DNA from: Cunninghamella blakesleeana
Lineage: Eukaryota; Mucoromycota; Mucoromycetes; Mucorales; Cunninghamellaceae
NCBI GenBank assembly: GCA_017871115.1
Contig: JAFCIZ010000001.1
Location: 849,501 to 913,500 of the forward strand
Direction: 5' to 3'
DNA: 64,000 bases
The notes beneath the pieces are model-generated. The model was not told the DNA's origin. It was given only the letters and a program-made list of their open reading frames with translations, and did no database searches. Of the stretch, positions 1-12,172 are shown one piece after another (within the stretch, counting starts at the first letter, position 1; every line of letters starts with the position of its first letter). A program made the position numbers and the translations under genes.

Positions 1-111
1 TATTTCTTTTTCCATCTATATTTTTCTATTTTTCCTCTTTTCATTATTCTATTTTTTTTATTTTGCATATATTTATATATTGACATAAATAGCACTAGAT
101 ATATTAACATA

Positions 112-1053
112 ATGAGTACTAATAATATTAAAACTTTATTTGCTTATCTTGAAGTTGTTTATTGTAATAATACTAGAGTTATGCTACAGCTTGAATTTGA
201 AAAAGCTTTAAAGGATATACTCTCAATATGCAAGTTACTTACCATAAATAAGGCTATAAAGCATCCAGATTGATAGCAATATAGGCTTTAAATATTTATC
301 TTGAGCTATTTCTTTTTATTAATACTGAAAAATATTACAGTGATCGCTATGGACTTCCAAGAGATATTAAATACAATGATATTAAATTCAAAAAACATAG
401 AAAAAACGCGTTATTTAATACTGTTTTATTTGCTATTAGAAATAGATAAGTAATGTTGAAAATAATAATAGGAAATCATCCAGTTTGATGAAATTCTTTT
501 TTTAGTTAATCGATTAGTTTGTAATTAGTATCAATTTGATAATACAAGAATTTACCATGGCTAGAGTCAGCTTTTATGTCTTTAAAATTCATGTATAATG
601 GCAATGGTTTGATCTGTATTGATGGATTGTTCCAAAAAATCATATATTTATTAAGAATTAAAGCGAGTATGGTCTGTTAGAGATCATACATATGCAAGTG
701 GTGGACATTCGGATGATAATGGAGAAGGTAATAGATCAACTAATTTACTTTCCAATCAAGTTTAAAATGGATGATAGTCATAGCTATAGAAAGAGTGTTT
801 ATTTTTACAAAGCCTATTAAAGAAAAAATATGTTGTGGTCGAAATGTTTTTACTTCGAGATGATTGTACAGCCTAACTGATGTATTATTTAATACCAAGA
901 CCAGACCAAATCATTCGTACAAAATTATTTGGTGGATTGAAAGCATCATATAGTTATAGTCATTTTAATTTTTTAACAATCAACCCACTTGAACCTTACC
1001 CTTTTGAAGCCTTAGGTACATTTACTGATAATTTTTTAAAGCACAATAAATAA
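112..1053 (+). pseudogene. Decayed coding relic, family not recognised
   Basis: Three forward-strand stretches read like protein but are broken by stops and frame changes. One runs from an ATG at 112 for about 54 codons. A second, at about 300-450, reads YYSDRYGLPRDIKYNDIKF. The last, at about 890-1053, reads RPDQIIRTKLFGG, then NPLEPYPFEALGTFTDNF, and ends in TAA. Base composition is richer in G/C than the AT intergenic DNA, which is why I take it for former coding sequence. No intron arrangement rescues one frame across the whole region. It could be an old transposon gene or an unrelated dead gene; I cannot name the family. The remaining bases to 1251 are T-rich leader for the next gene. 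Confidence 0.35.
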
Positions 1054-1251
1054 AAGATAAAAAACTATTGGTGTTTTGAATTATTAAAAAAAAAAGGAAT
1101 ATATGAATTTTTACTCTATCGGGATGATTTTTTTTTCGCATAAAAAATTAAAGTGGCTTCAAATTTTTTTCTTTCTCTAATTCACTTTCTCTCTACCTTC
1201 ACATTTTTTTCTTCCTCACTTTTTTTTTTACATTCTTACCTTTTATACAAT

Positions 1252-3107
1252 ATGGTAATAAAAAATTAAAATAAATCAATATATACTCTTTAAATAATAT
1301 TATGTAAATGTTTATTTTGAATATATATATTTATACTGTTACTATCATTAAATATATATATATATATATATATATACTTTTTTTAGGCAGTAACAAAAAA
1401 GAAAAATGGCAAAGAAAACTTGAACTGGAAAATCAATTATTTGGCAGCTAAAGTAAAATAAAAGCAAAATAATAATAATACACTTGATTAAGGATATAAA
1501 TCTAAATATTAGCTGATCTATTTATTTTTTATTTTTATTTTTTACTTTTACTTTTATTAATTCTATTAGATAGGTGAAGATACTCATATATCAAATGCAA
1601 AGAAAGCAGCTTTAAATAAAAATGATACAACAGCCGAAACATCTGAACAAGATCTTAAGCAGGAATTAAATAATATGAAAAAAAGAAAACTTGAAACAAA
1701 ACTAGTAAGTGGATATATTTATGGATATGGGATAGAAAAAGGTATATATATAAATGTAATTGAATCAATTCTATTTTTATTCTTTTTATTATTATTTAAA
1801 TATATAGCATCATATTCAAAAAGAAATCAAAACTTGCTTAAAGAAAAGCAAAGCAATGGAAACAAAAAAGCATATCAAAAAGTTACGGGAAGCTAAAAAA
1901 GAAGGAAATATTACTAATGAAGAAAATGAAAAGGATCCTTCTACGGAAAAGAAAGGGTCTGATAAAAAAACTAAGGAATATACTGCTAAAGAAGTGGATC
2001 AGCTTGAAAAGGAATATGCAATTTTGAAGGTAAATAATGTCTATTTCAATAATAATAATGGCAACCACCATCACCATCGTTATCTTTAAATGTATTGAAT
2101 TCTCACTTATCTATCTTCCGTTTTCTTGTTTTTTTTTAAAAAAAAATTAGACTATCGATATGGAAAAATTAACTAAAAAAATACTTGATAAATATATTCA
2201 AAAAAATACAACTTTAAAGCAAGATGATACCTTAAAGTCAATACTTTCAACAACAACAACAGCAACAGCAACAGCAGTAGCTAAAAAGGAAAAGGAGGAT
2301 GAAGAAGAAAAAGAAGGTGAAGAAGAAAAAGGAGATGATCAAAAGACATATAGAAGCAATGTGGAAGCAAGACTATTATCCAATAAATTATTAGTAGATA
2401 CTTTGAAAATCAATATAACTGAACTTGAATTAATTGTCCTTGGACCTAGTCAGAAAAAAGCAGCTATTGAATCTAAAAGAAAAGCAGAAACTCAAAAAAA
2501 TACAACAGCATCAAAAAAAATAAAAACAAAAGAAACATCAGATGGATCTTCCTCTTTATTTATGGAAACATTGGCAGATGAAAATGATGACGACGAAGAA
2601 CAAAATGATAATGATAAAGATAACCACGCTGAAAAAAAGGATATTATTAAAACGAAATTAAAACCAACAAATAAAAAATTATCTGATGATTGGGAAGATC
2701 CTGATTTTGATAAATATTATAATGGAACTGATAAAAAAAATAGACCTGGACAACGGCAACGACGACAGTAAGTTATATATTATATATATACAAATACAAA
2801 TATATATATTTATTGACTTATTTTAATATGTATATTATATAGAAAATGGCTGGCTTTATATGGAGATGAAGCTAAACATGTCAAAGAAGAAAAAACCAAA
2901 AAACACCAACGACCTAAACAACAAATGGATCAAAAGCAGCAAAAAGCAGCACTATCTCATTCTAAAGGTAAAAATCAACAATCACAAAATGTTGATGAAT
3001 TCCATCCTTCATGGCAAGCTAAACGTCAACAACAAGAACTAATGGCAAAAGCATTAAGTGGGAATAATAATAAGAACAATAAAATTGTTTTTGATGATGC
3101 AGATTAA
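1252..3107 (+). CDS. BUD22: BUD22/SRFBP1-like ribosome biogenesis protein
   Basis: Six exons: 1252-1254, 1387-1452, 1570-1704, 1808-2029, 2151-2767 and 2843-3107, giving about 435 aa. The first exon is only the ATG. The recognisable N-terminal block (exons 3-4) reads KKRKLETKL then HHIQKEIKTCLKKSKAMETK, the Lys-rich helix typical of Bud22/SRFBP1. The C-terminal end has the family tail HPSWQAKRQQQELM followed by KIVFDD. The middle is low-complexity E/K/D-rich, with TTTTATATAV and EEEKEGEEEKGDD. Family knowledge: yeast Bud22 is a nucleolar protein needed for 18S rRNA processing and 40S assembly; animal SRFBP1 is its relative. Start choice: the ATG-only exon joins in frame to AVTKKKNGK, and I see no other in-frame ATG before the conserved block except the one at 1675. 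Confidence 0.8.
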
Positions 3108-3333
3108 TTTAAAATTACACGTATAGAATGCATGTATAGCAATATATAATAATAGTAATAGTAATAATAATAATAATAAAATGGTCATTTTTTATTTAAT
3201 GTATATTATTTTTATAAATATATAAATTTATCTATTATCAACTATATAATAATAATATTTTTTTTTTTAAAAAAAGGAGTAATTATTTAATATTACATTT
3301 ATGTATATATAAAAAAGAAAATCATTGGTTTAT

Positions 3334-4511
3334 TCATTCATTTGTTGGGACGCTAACAATATAATAAGGAAGAGCAGGCTATCATAATAATAATAATAAT
3401 AATGAAAAAAAAAGAAACAGTTAAATAAGAGATTCAAGTTTCATTATAATGATATTCCTCTTTTTGTTCTCATTATAATAGTCCTTTTTATTATTATCAT
3501 TATTTTTTTACCTGAATCTTTTTATTTCTATCACATTGAATCAACCATTCGGGTTTAACAATAGGTATAGAGTATTTTACAGCTGTATCATAATTACGTT
3601 CCCCTGGTACTTGAGCTATTAAATGAGTTGTTTCATGATTGACTTCATCTGTCCAAGTAGCACCCATTGTTTCCAATAAATTTTTCAAATCAATCAATGT
3701 AGCTTGCGCATTTTCAAAATTACCAAAAGCAACACGGATCCCAGTTAAATTTTCCATTCGATGTGTACGTGCTGTCACCTTATTGGATTCATATTTTCCT
3801 GCTGTTGTTTTTATGGCTATATGGAATTCATATTCATGATCAACATCTAATCCAGATAACTTAATAAAATTAACATCTCCAGGAATATGCTATACGATAA
3901 TAATAATAATAATAATAATAATAATCATAATTAATTATATTTCTTATTTTCCGTTTCTCTTTTTATACATTGTTATATTTTTCTTTCTTTTTTTCTTTCT
4001 ATTTTTATTACCTGAGCAAGTTTTGTTTTATTTTTAAAAATATCCAAAGATCGAAGAGAAGCTGTATGTAAAACAAGAGGATCCCATTCCAAAATTAATG
4101 AAGTTTGAGTAATATTTTTAACGCGTACCTTAGGAGGTTCAGGTTCTGTAATACCATATTTATTAAGAATGTTGTTTTCCAATTCCCAAAATTCCTGCAT
4201 TTTTCTTTCTTCTTCAGATATATTACGACCTACTGAAATATTAACAATACTTCCAGATGATACACCTTTAGGTAAAAGTAATGATGGAAACTCAATAAGA
4301 TGATGATCTTCTGTAAGTAAGATGGCCTATTATATATACATACATGAATATATTTATATTGTTCATAAATAATAATAATAATAAACTATTTTAAGAACCA
4401 TACAAATATACTATATATATAAATATTATTTATGATGAAAATGTAAAATATTATTGTTATTATTACCATTCCAGCATCAAGCTTTCCTACTGTAAATTGT
4501 ACCGAAGTCAT
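3334..4511 (-). CDS. CHS5: Chs5-like exomer subunit, FN3-BRCT core only
   Basis: Four exons on the minus strand (4511-4467, 4326-4012, 3889-3512, 3378-3334), 260 aa. The N-terminus MTSVQFTVGKLDAGM and the following ILLTEDHHLIEFPSLLLP match the Chs5 N-terminal strand region. Then comes a fibronectin III domain (VRVKNITQTSLILEWDPL) and a BRCT domain (RMENLTGIRVAFGNF, ATWTDEVNHETTHLI, KPEWLIQC). Family knowledge: Chs5 is the exomer scaffold that binds Arf1 through its FN3-BRCT unit and carries chitin synthase and other cargo from the trans-Golgi to the plasma membrane. Yeast Chs5 is about 670 aa with a long K/E-rich tail; here the protein ends 14 residues after the BRCT domain, at PALPYYIVSVPTNE. 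The last small exon keeps frame and the IQ-P junction is usual for the family, so the short end looks real. Confidence 0.85.
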
Positions 4512-4785
4512 ATTAATTAATTATTATTTTTAGTATATATTGTAAATGATAGTAGATTATAAAATAATAATAATAGAAAAAAAATAGAGGGAAGAGAAGG
4601 ATTAAATTCAAGAATCAAAAATGTGTACAAAAAAATTGGTCAATTTAAATACCGCTGGTTCCTTTTTTTTAAAGTTCAAATTTTTTTTGTATCATTTTTT
4701 TATTTTTTTCTTTTTTCTTCTCTTTTTATTTATTTATACTTTAAATAATATTAGTAATAATAGCACTAATATAGAATATACAAAT

Positions 4786-6221
4786 ATGTTTATTGGTATT
4801 ATTGGGGCTTATTGTAGTGGAAAACATACTATAGCTAAATATCTTGTTGAAAAACATGATTTTACATTTGTATATATTAAAGAACAACACGCTTTTCAAA
4901 AAGATTTATACGAAAATGGTCTACAATTTGCTTCCTTGGAGGAGATGCAACAATATGTAACAGAAAATTGGTATAAGCCCTTTGTTACATGCGATATCGA
5001 TAAAAATGGTATATGGACTTTGAAGTAATATTTATAAAAAAATATAAAGTATTATTATTGTTATTCTTAAAATAAAGAAAATGCTAACTTTTTTCTTTTT
5101 CTTTTTTAACTTTAGAAAACGACCATTCTTTTTATTAGTTTCAGTAGATGCACCGCTTTTTATGAGATATCAACGAAGTCAACAAAGGTTAGATAGATAA
5201 ATGAATACAAGTAACATAAGAATAGTAATAATTTTTTTTTTCTTTCCCTATTATTATTTTATGTATTATTATTTGGTTGGCCTATTAGAGCTCAAGAAGA
5301 AATAGATTTAGAAACATTTGTAAAAAGGGACGATAGAAATTTATACAATATTGCATCCATACAAGAGGAAGAGACAGAAAAAGGAGCTTCCTTACATACC
5401 CTAATGGGATTCGCTGACGTATCGATTACCAACGCCTATAAAGATTTTAATATGTTGTATGATAAATTGGATAGTTATCAACTCACTAACACTGAGAGAT
5501 TACGACCTACCTGGGATACTTATTTTATGCACTTATCTGATTTAGCAGCAAGACGCTCCAACTGTATGAAACGACGTGTAGGATGTATTTTAGTCAAAGA
5601 TTCAAGAGTTATTGCTACAGGATATAATGGTACGCCAAGAGGATTAAAGAATTGTAATGAAGGTGGTTGTCAACGTTGTAATGAAGCTAGTCCTTGCGGT
5701 ACTGGGTTGGATCGTTGTCTTTGTATGCATGCAGAAGAAAATGCATTGTTGGAAGCCGGTAGAGGAAGAGTCGATTTTAGCTCTGGCATTATTTTATATT
5801 GTAATACGTAAGTTTATATAAAAATAATAAAAGTATTAACAATGTTGTTATATGAGTACTCATTTTACTTTTTTATTCTTTAATTTATTTATATTAGCTG
5901 CCCATGCTTAGGTAATAATCGACTGATATGTATATATATAGATGTAAATACAGCCATTTTAGTTAAAAGAAAGTAATCTAATTTAATTATCACTCTTTTC
6001 GACTATTAGGATGTGCTATAAAAATTGTTCAACAAGGAATTAAAGAAGTAGTTTATTCAAAATCATATGGGATGGACATTATGACGGCTAAAGTATTTGA
6101 AGAAGCAAAAGTTAAACTTCGTCAGCATAGTCCGCCAAGTATGAAATTAGAAAATGAAGTAGATATACTGGGAGTAGATGATAGTATAGTAGGACAATTA
6201 GCATGGACAAATGGAAAATAG
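4786..6221 (+). CDS. DCD1: Deoxycytidylate (dCMP) deaminase
   Basis: Five exons: 4786-5024, 5116-5187, 5289-5807, 5898-5911 and 6010-6221, about 350 aa. It converts dCMP to dUMP, feeding thymidylate synthesis. The C-terminal half has the zinc-dependent cytidine/dCMP deaminase signature: CMHAEENAL (zinc His and catalytic Glu) and CPCLGC (zinc Cys pair), plus the extra Cys/His cluster CQRCNEASPCG seen in this family. The N-terminal 100 residues carry a P-loop-like GAYCSGKHTIAKYL, an extension also found in fungal Dcd1. The 14-bp exon at 5898-5911 encodes the CPCLG piece, so the metal site depends on correct microexon splicing. An upstream in-frame ATG at 4621 would add a T-rich Phe/Leu run that looks like translated leader, so I start at 4786, where MFIGIIGAYCSGK begins. 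Confidence 0.92.
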
Positions 6222-6744
6222 AAATAACCACATATAAATATATGTAATTTATTATAATAAAATAAAATAAAATAAAATAAAATGCGCAGTATACACATAA
6301 AATATTATGCTACAGTACTATTTGTATGTGATGTATTAAACTTATTAATATCATAGCATCTCCATCTATTATTTTTTTTCTCAAAAAAAAAAAAAAATAG
6401 TACACAACGATAACATATAATTTACTTTTTATCTAGATATAATTGTCAATTATTATAGTAGCTAAATACGCTTAAAAAAGAAGTATGCAACAGAGAAAAA
6501 AAAAAATCCAGCAACGGAATATCAATTTTAGCAACAAAAAAAGCAAAAACCCAAATATGGCATATGTTTACTTTCCCCTTTCTTTTATTTCATTTTTATA
6601 TATATATATTCCTTTTCTTTCCTTTTTCTTTCTTTCCTTTTTCTTTTTTTAATAATAATATTATTTTACACACACTCTCTCTCCCACACAAAAATATACA
6701 TATAAATATACATATACATATACATACACACATATATATTTGTT
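6222..6744. other. Intergenic: DCD1 3' end and myosin promoter
   Basis: No gene seen. A/T-rich, with an (AAAAT)n run near 6260-6282, pyrimidine-rich leader at 6560-6650 and alternating CA/TA tracts at 6670-6740 directly before the myosin ATG. Confidence 0.5.
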
Positions 6745-9700
6745 ATGATTACAGCAACTCATTCATCACAAAATCAGCATCAAATTGGTGGTTCTTTTAT
6801 ACACAGTCATGGTACCAAAGTATTTATGCGACCCAAATTGGATAGTGTTTTAGATGCCGTCCAACAAGCAAGATTTAATGAAAAAAAATGGGTTTGGGTA
6901 GAGGATGATCAATACGGTTATGTAAGAGCTCATATAACTCAAGAATATGAAGAGGATGGTGTAATAGAAGCTGAACTTGATAACGGTCTTGTAAGTATAT
7001 GTGTTATGATTATTATCTTAATGCTCATAAGTAAATAGAGAATGTTTATAAAAAAATTACCTTTTTTGTTAACGCGTTATTATTATTATTATTATTATTA
7101 TTTTGTGATCGTTATAGGCAATTAAAAAAAATATTAATCAAATATATCCAATGAATCCACCAAAGTTTGATATGGTAGAAGATATGGCTGAACTTACTTA
7201 TCTTAATGAGCCTTCTGTTATTCATAATTTGACCGTTCGTTATAAAGCTGATCATGTTTACGTAAGTTTAATGATCTATTTATTATAATTGTTTTTATTG
7301 TATTATCATTACTGTTACTGCTATTGTTATTTTTTTTATTAATCTATTTATTATTATATATATATTTATTTTAGACATATTCTGGGTTATTCTTGGTAGC
7401 TGTTAACCCTTATAGAAAATTACCTATTTATTCTGATGAAAGTATACAATCATATCGTGGACGAAGACGAGGTGAAATGCCCCCACATATATATACTGTA
7501 GCTGACCAAGCCTATTTGGATCTAGTGCAAGATAAATCGGATCAATCTATTTTAATCACGTAAGTGCTTTACATACTCTCTATCAATTTATATAATAATA
7601 TATAATAAAAATTTATTATTTATTTATAAATGTACGTATATATCCTTTTTTTCTCATTTAGAGGTGAATCGGGCGCAGGAAAAACAGAAAATACCAAAAT
7701 AGTAATTCAATATTTAACCTCTGTGGCAAATACAAAAAAAGATAATAAATTGGAACAAAAAATTTTGCAAGCCAATCCTATTTTGGAAGCTTTTGGAAAT
7801 GCACAAACTATAAAAAATAATAATTCTTCCCGTTTTGTAAGTTATACAATCAATACATTTATACAAATAGATCTATTTCGTATACCCGTTTATTAAATAA
7901 TATTCTTTTTTAATTTTTTTTATATTATTATTTAGGGCAAATTTATTCGTATTAAATTTAATATGCAAGCTCAAATATCTGGTGCAAACATTGAATGGTA
8001 TCTCCTTGAAAAATCTCGTGTACATAAGCAATCTAACAAGGAAAGAAACTATCATATATTTTATCAATTATTAAAAGCTGATGAATCTATTAAAGGTAAA
8101 AACAAATAATTTGATATTATACAAGTATCTTTTTGTCCTTTTGTTTATTTGTTTGATCTATTCGTTAGATTATTTACTAGTATTGTTACCCTTATCATTT
8201 TTTTTTTATTTTTTATTTTAGAGCAATATTTACTAGGCGGTGATCAACCTTCAAATTATAATTTTACAAAAGACTCACCTACTATAGATATGATTAATGA
8301 TGCTGAAGATTTCAAAAACTTAATGGTATTATATATAATTCTTTAAAAAATACATGATTTAATATTAATATTAATATTATTTTTTATACATATTATTTGA
8401 ATGTTTTTATAGAAATCATTTGATATAATGGGATTGGAACGTAAAGAAGTTATGGATTTATTTAGAATAATTGCAGCTATTCTTCATATTGGAAATTTGG
8501 TTGTATCGCCTGATTATCGTGGTGATCGTGCCGATATTCGTGATTTTGCTGCTATAGAAAGAGTTTGTCACTTATTAGGGATTCCTGCCCAAGATTTTAA
8601 AAACAGTTTATTATCACCACGTATTAAAGCCGGCCGTGATTGGGTGAACCAAGCAAAATCGCCTTCTCAAGTCAGTGCAAGTTTGGATGCCTTAGCTAAA
8701 ACTTTATATGAACGTAATTTTGCTAGGTTGGTTGAACGTGTTAATTATGCTATCGATGGTAATAAATCCTTGGATAATATGAATTTTATTGGTGTTTTAG
8801 ATATTGCCGGTTTTGAAATATTCGAAGTAAGTTTTAAAGTAATGAAGGTAATGATGATAGTAATACTTATCTTTACTAACTTTCTTCTTTTTCTTCTTTT
8901 TATTTTATTATAGGTCAATAGTTTTGAGCAATTATGCATCAACTATACCAATGAAAAACTTCAGCAATTCTTTAATCATAAAATGTTTGTTTTAGAGCAA
9001 TTGGAATATCATAAAGAAAAAATTGATTGGGAATATATTGATTTTGGTCTCGATTTACAACCTACAATTGATTTAATTGAAAAAACTAATGTAAGTTTCC
9101 TTTTTTTTTAAAATATATATACATATATAAAAATGTTTAAAAAGGCAATTTATTGATTTTTTACTCATTTATATTTATATAAATATATATGAATTTTATC
9201 TATTTTTTTTTTTAAAAAATATATATATTTTAGCCTATTGGTATTTTATCTTGCCTTGAAGAAGAATGTTTTGCACCACGTGGGAATGATCAACGATTTT
9301 TAGAAAAATTAAACAAAACGTGGGATCAGGGTGAGATAGATTCCAAATACAAAAGGGTTCCTCTTAAAGGCAATGCATTTATTGTAAAACATTATGCAGG
9401 TAATGTAGAGTATTCAACTGCTGGGTGGATTAATAAAAACAAGGATCCTTTAAATGAAGATGTTACCAGACTATTAGCCAAATCCAACCAAAAATATGTG
9501 GCAAATCTCTTTGAAGATTATAAAGCAGAAAATACCAACTATAATGATACTTACAGCAACAGTAATAGTGGTCATCATCATTCATCCTCTCTTGCTGTAT
9601 TCAAATTTAGGAAAGGTGGCGGTTCGTTCCGTACAGTAGGTCAACGACACAAACAACAGCTACTCTCTTTGATGGATACCCTTTATAATACACGCCCTCA

Positions 9701-11493
9701 TTTTGTGCGCTGTATACTTCCTAACCATCGTAAACGTTCTGGAGAAATTGAATCAAAACTTGTACTAGATCAACTACGTTGTAATGGTGTTTTAGAAGGG
9801 ATTCGTATTTGTAGAAAAGGATTTCCCAATCGTTTATCTTTTGCTGATTTTCGCAAACGTTATGAATTATTATGTCCAAATGTTTTAAGCCCTGATCATT
9901 TCATTGATGGAAGAACTGCTTGTCAATTATTATTGGATCATATGGAGTTAGAGTCTGAAAAATATCGTATTGGTACAACCAAAATATTTTTTAAGGCTTC
10001 AGTGGTAAGTTTATATATGCATATATATATTATTTTTAGTTGATAATAATAGTAATAATAAAAATCATAGAAACAGCCATGTAATTCTAATTATTTTTAT
10101 TATTTATTATTATATCTAGTTGGCAGAACTTGAGGAAGTTAGAGATAAAAAATTAGGTGATTATATTACTGAATTTCAAGCATATTGTAGAAGATTTATT
10201 GCTCGTCGTCAAATTACAAGATTTGCAAGACAAACAGAAGCTATCAAAGTAATGCAACGCAATGCTCGTCTTTATGTTACTCTTCGTGAATGGCCATGGT
10301 GGAAAATGTATTCAATGTTAAAACCATTAAATAAATTCTATTTACCTGAAATACAGATCAAAAAACAAAATAAAGAAATAGTGGCATTAAAACAACAATT
10401 GGAAGCACAGCAAAAACAGATTAATCAATTAACTAGTAAAAATCAACAATTGGAATTGGAACAAGAAGAATATAAATCTCTTTTAGAAAGTGAACAAAGT
10501 TTATCTAGAGAATTACAAGATAATAAACAGAGTTTATTGGAAGATATATCTACATTAGAAGATAAGAATGAAGAATTATTACAAGCTATGGAAGAATCAA
10601 GTGAACAAGTGGATGCTTTGGAAAGGCAGCTGAAATCATGTCAGGAAGAAGTCACGGAGCAAGCTAAAATGATCTCACGTTTGCATCAAGAAGTCCGTGA
10701 CTGTAATGATGATAATGATAGACTAGCTACTGAATGTGATACCTTACGTACAACAACATTAGAATTAGAACAACAATTGGAATCCTACTCGAAAGACAAA
10801 GAAAAATGGGAAACAGATTATTCTAACCTTGAATCAAATACTCAACTTGAAACATCTCAATTACAAAAATCATTAAATGAGAGTAAGGGTAATGTGGAGA
10901 AATTAAAGAAGGAATTATCTGAAAAAGAAAAAGCCTACACTAAGGAAAAACAGGTAATAAACTACACGTAAAAGTATAATTGTAAATAATGATATTAAAA
11001 AAAGACCCTTAATTTATTTCTATTATTTTTATTTTTTTATTTTATATATAAAGATATTAATGGATAAATATACTTTAAAGACAACAGAAACAGATTCTAA
11101 ACTTATAACATTACAGGAATCATTAGATGGCTATAAATTGGAATTAGAAAAAGAAACGAAAGCTAGACAGCAAATTGAAAAACGTTGTAATGAACTGGAA
11201 AATCAACTGAATGACATTAGAAAAACGTTAGACATGGAATCTACCCAACGAAATGATTGTCAAGAAAAGAATGAACAGCTTCAAGCTGAATATGATCAAC
11301 TGACTAATCTATTAAAAAAAGAAGCTATTGAAAGCGAAGCAAGAGCAACAAGGTATTTTAATATAATATATATATATATTTAAAAAAAAAAGAATAAAAC
11401 ACTAATATTACATATTTTTATTTATTATTGTTTTCTCTTATACATAGATTAAATCAAGCTCTCTCTTTGTTAAAGATCAAAGTAGTTTCATAA
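6745..11493 (+). CDS. Class II myosin heavy chain with short tail
   Basis: Twelve exons (6745-6990, 7118-7261, 7375-7559, 7662-7836, 7936-8095, 8222-8325, 8413-8826, 8914-9090, 9234-10004, 10120-10953, 11054-11352, 11448-11493), about 1184 aa. Order: myosin SH3-like N-domain ([18 protein letters not shown]), motor with P-loop [12 protein letters not shown], switch I NNNSSRF, switch [10 protein letters not shown] and the actin-binding [10 protein letters not shown], then a lever arm with one clear IQ-type segment ([16 protein letters not shown]) and the class II junction [11 protein letters not shown], then about 370 residues of coiled coil. This is the actin-based motor that forms filaments in the cytokinetic ring. 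Known fungal class II tails are far longer (whole proteins about 1500-2100 aa). The final 15-residue exon ends LLKIKVVS and then TAA, so the tail is short unless an exon was missed; the next gene on the opposite strand ends only 210 bp away. Confidence 0.93.
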
Positions 11494-11703
11494 TTCTGTC
11501 GTTTATATCTCATTATAATTTATTTGTATTATATTTCCATATTCTGAACCCATTTTCTTTCATGTGCCATTTATTTACTTTTTATTTTAATTCATTTTTA
11601 ACCCTATTTTCATAGCAATAGTAATAATAATAATTTCATGTATTTATTAAATTGTTTTGCTTATAATTTATACTAATAAAAGACGCCATTTAATGCTGCT
11701 AAA

Positions 11704-12141
11704 TCAAGTCGATAATGTTTTTAGTTCATCCACAACAGATTGTATTCTACTAACGCCAACTGTTTCCTTCTTAAGCCGTTGTAATTCAACTTTAATATCT
11801 AAAATTGTTGCCATTTCAATGCATGCTGTATTATGTGTAAACTAGAATATAAAAATAAAGACCAATGTAAATATGTATGATAAAAAATTGAACAATACGA
11901 ATATATTATATTGCATCTTTTTTTTCTCTGAAATAAAATAAAATAATATAAAATTTACCAAAGTGCCTAATGCCATTAAGAATCTATATAAGTTTTCTTC
12001 ATCTTGTTCTTGTTTAATAAGTTCAACCAAAGTTCCTGTAAGACTTATTTCACTATCTTCATCTCTTTGATCAATTGTAAGGAACACTGCATAGCTATTA
12101 ATATAATAATAGTTTATGTTAAAGTCAATTAAATAATAACA

Positions 12142-12172
<31 letters not shown>

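Noticed and set aside
4621..4785. N-terminal extension of dCMP deaminase from an upstream ATG
   Set aside because: The added residues are a Phe/Leu run encoded by T-rich leader; the family start fits the ATG at 4786.
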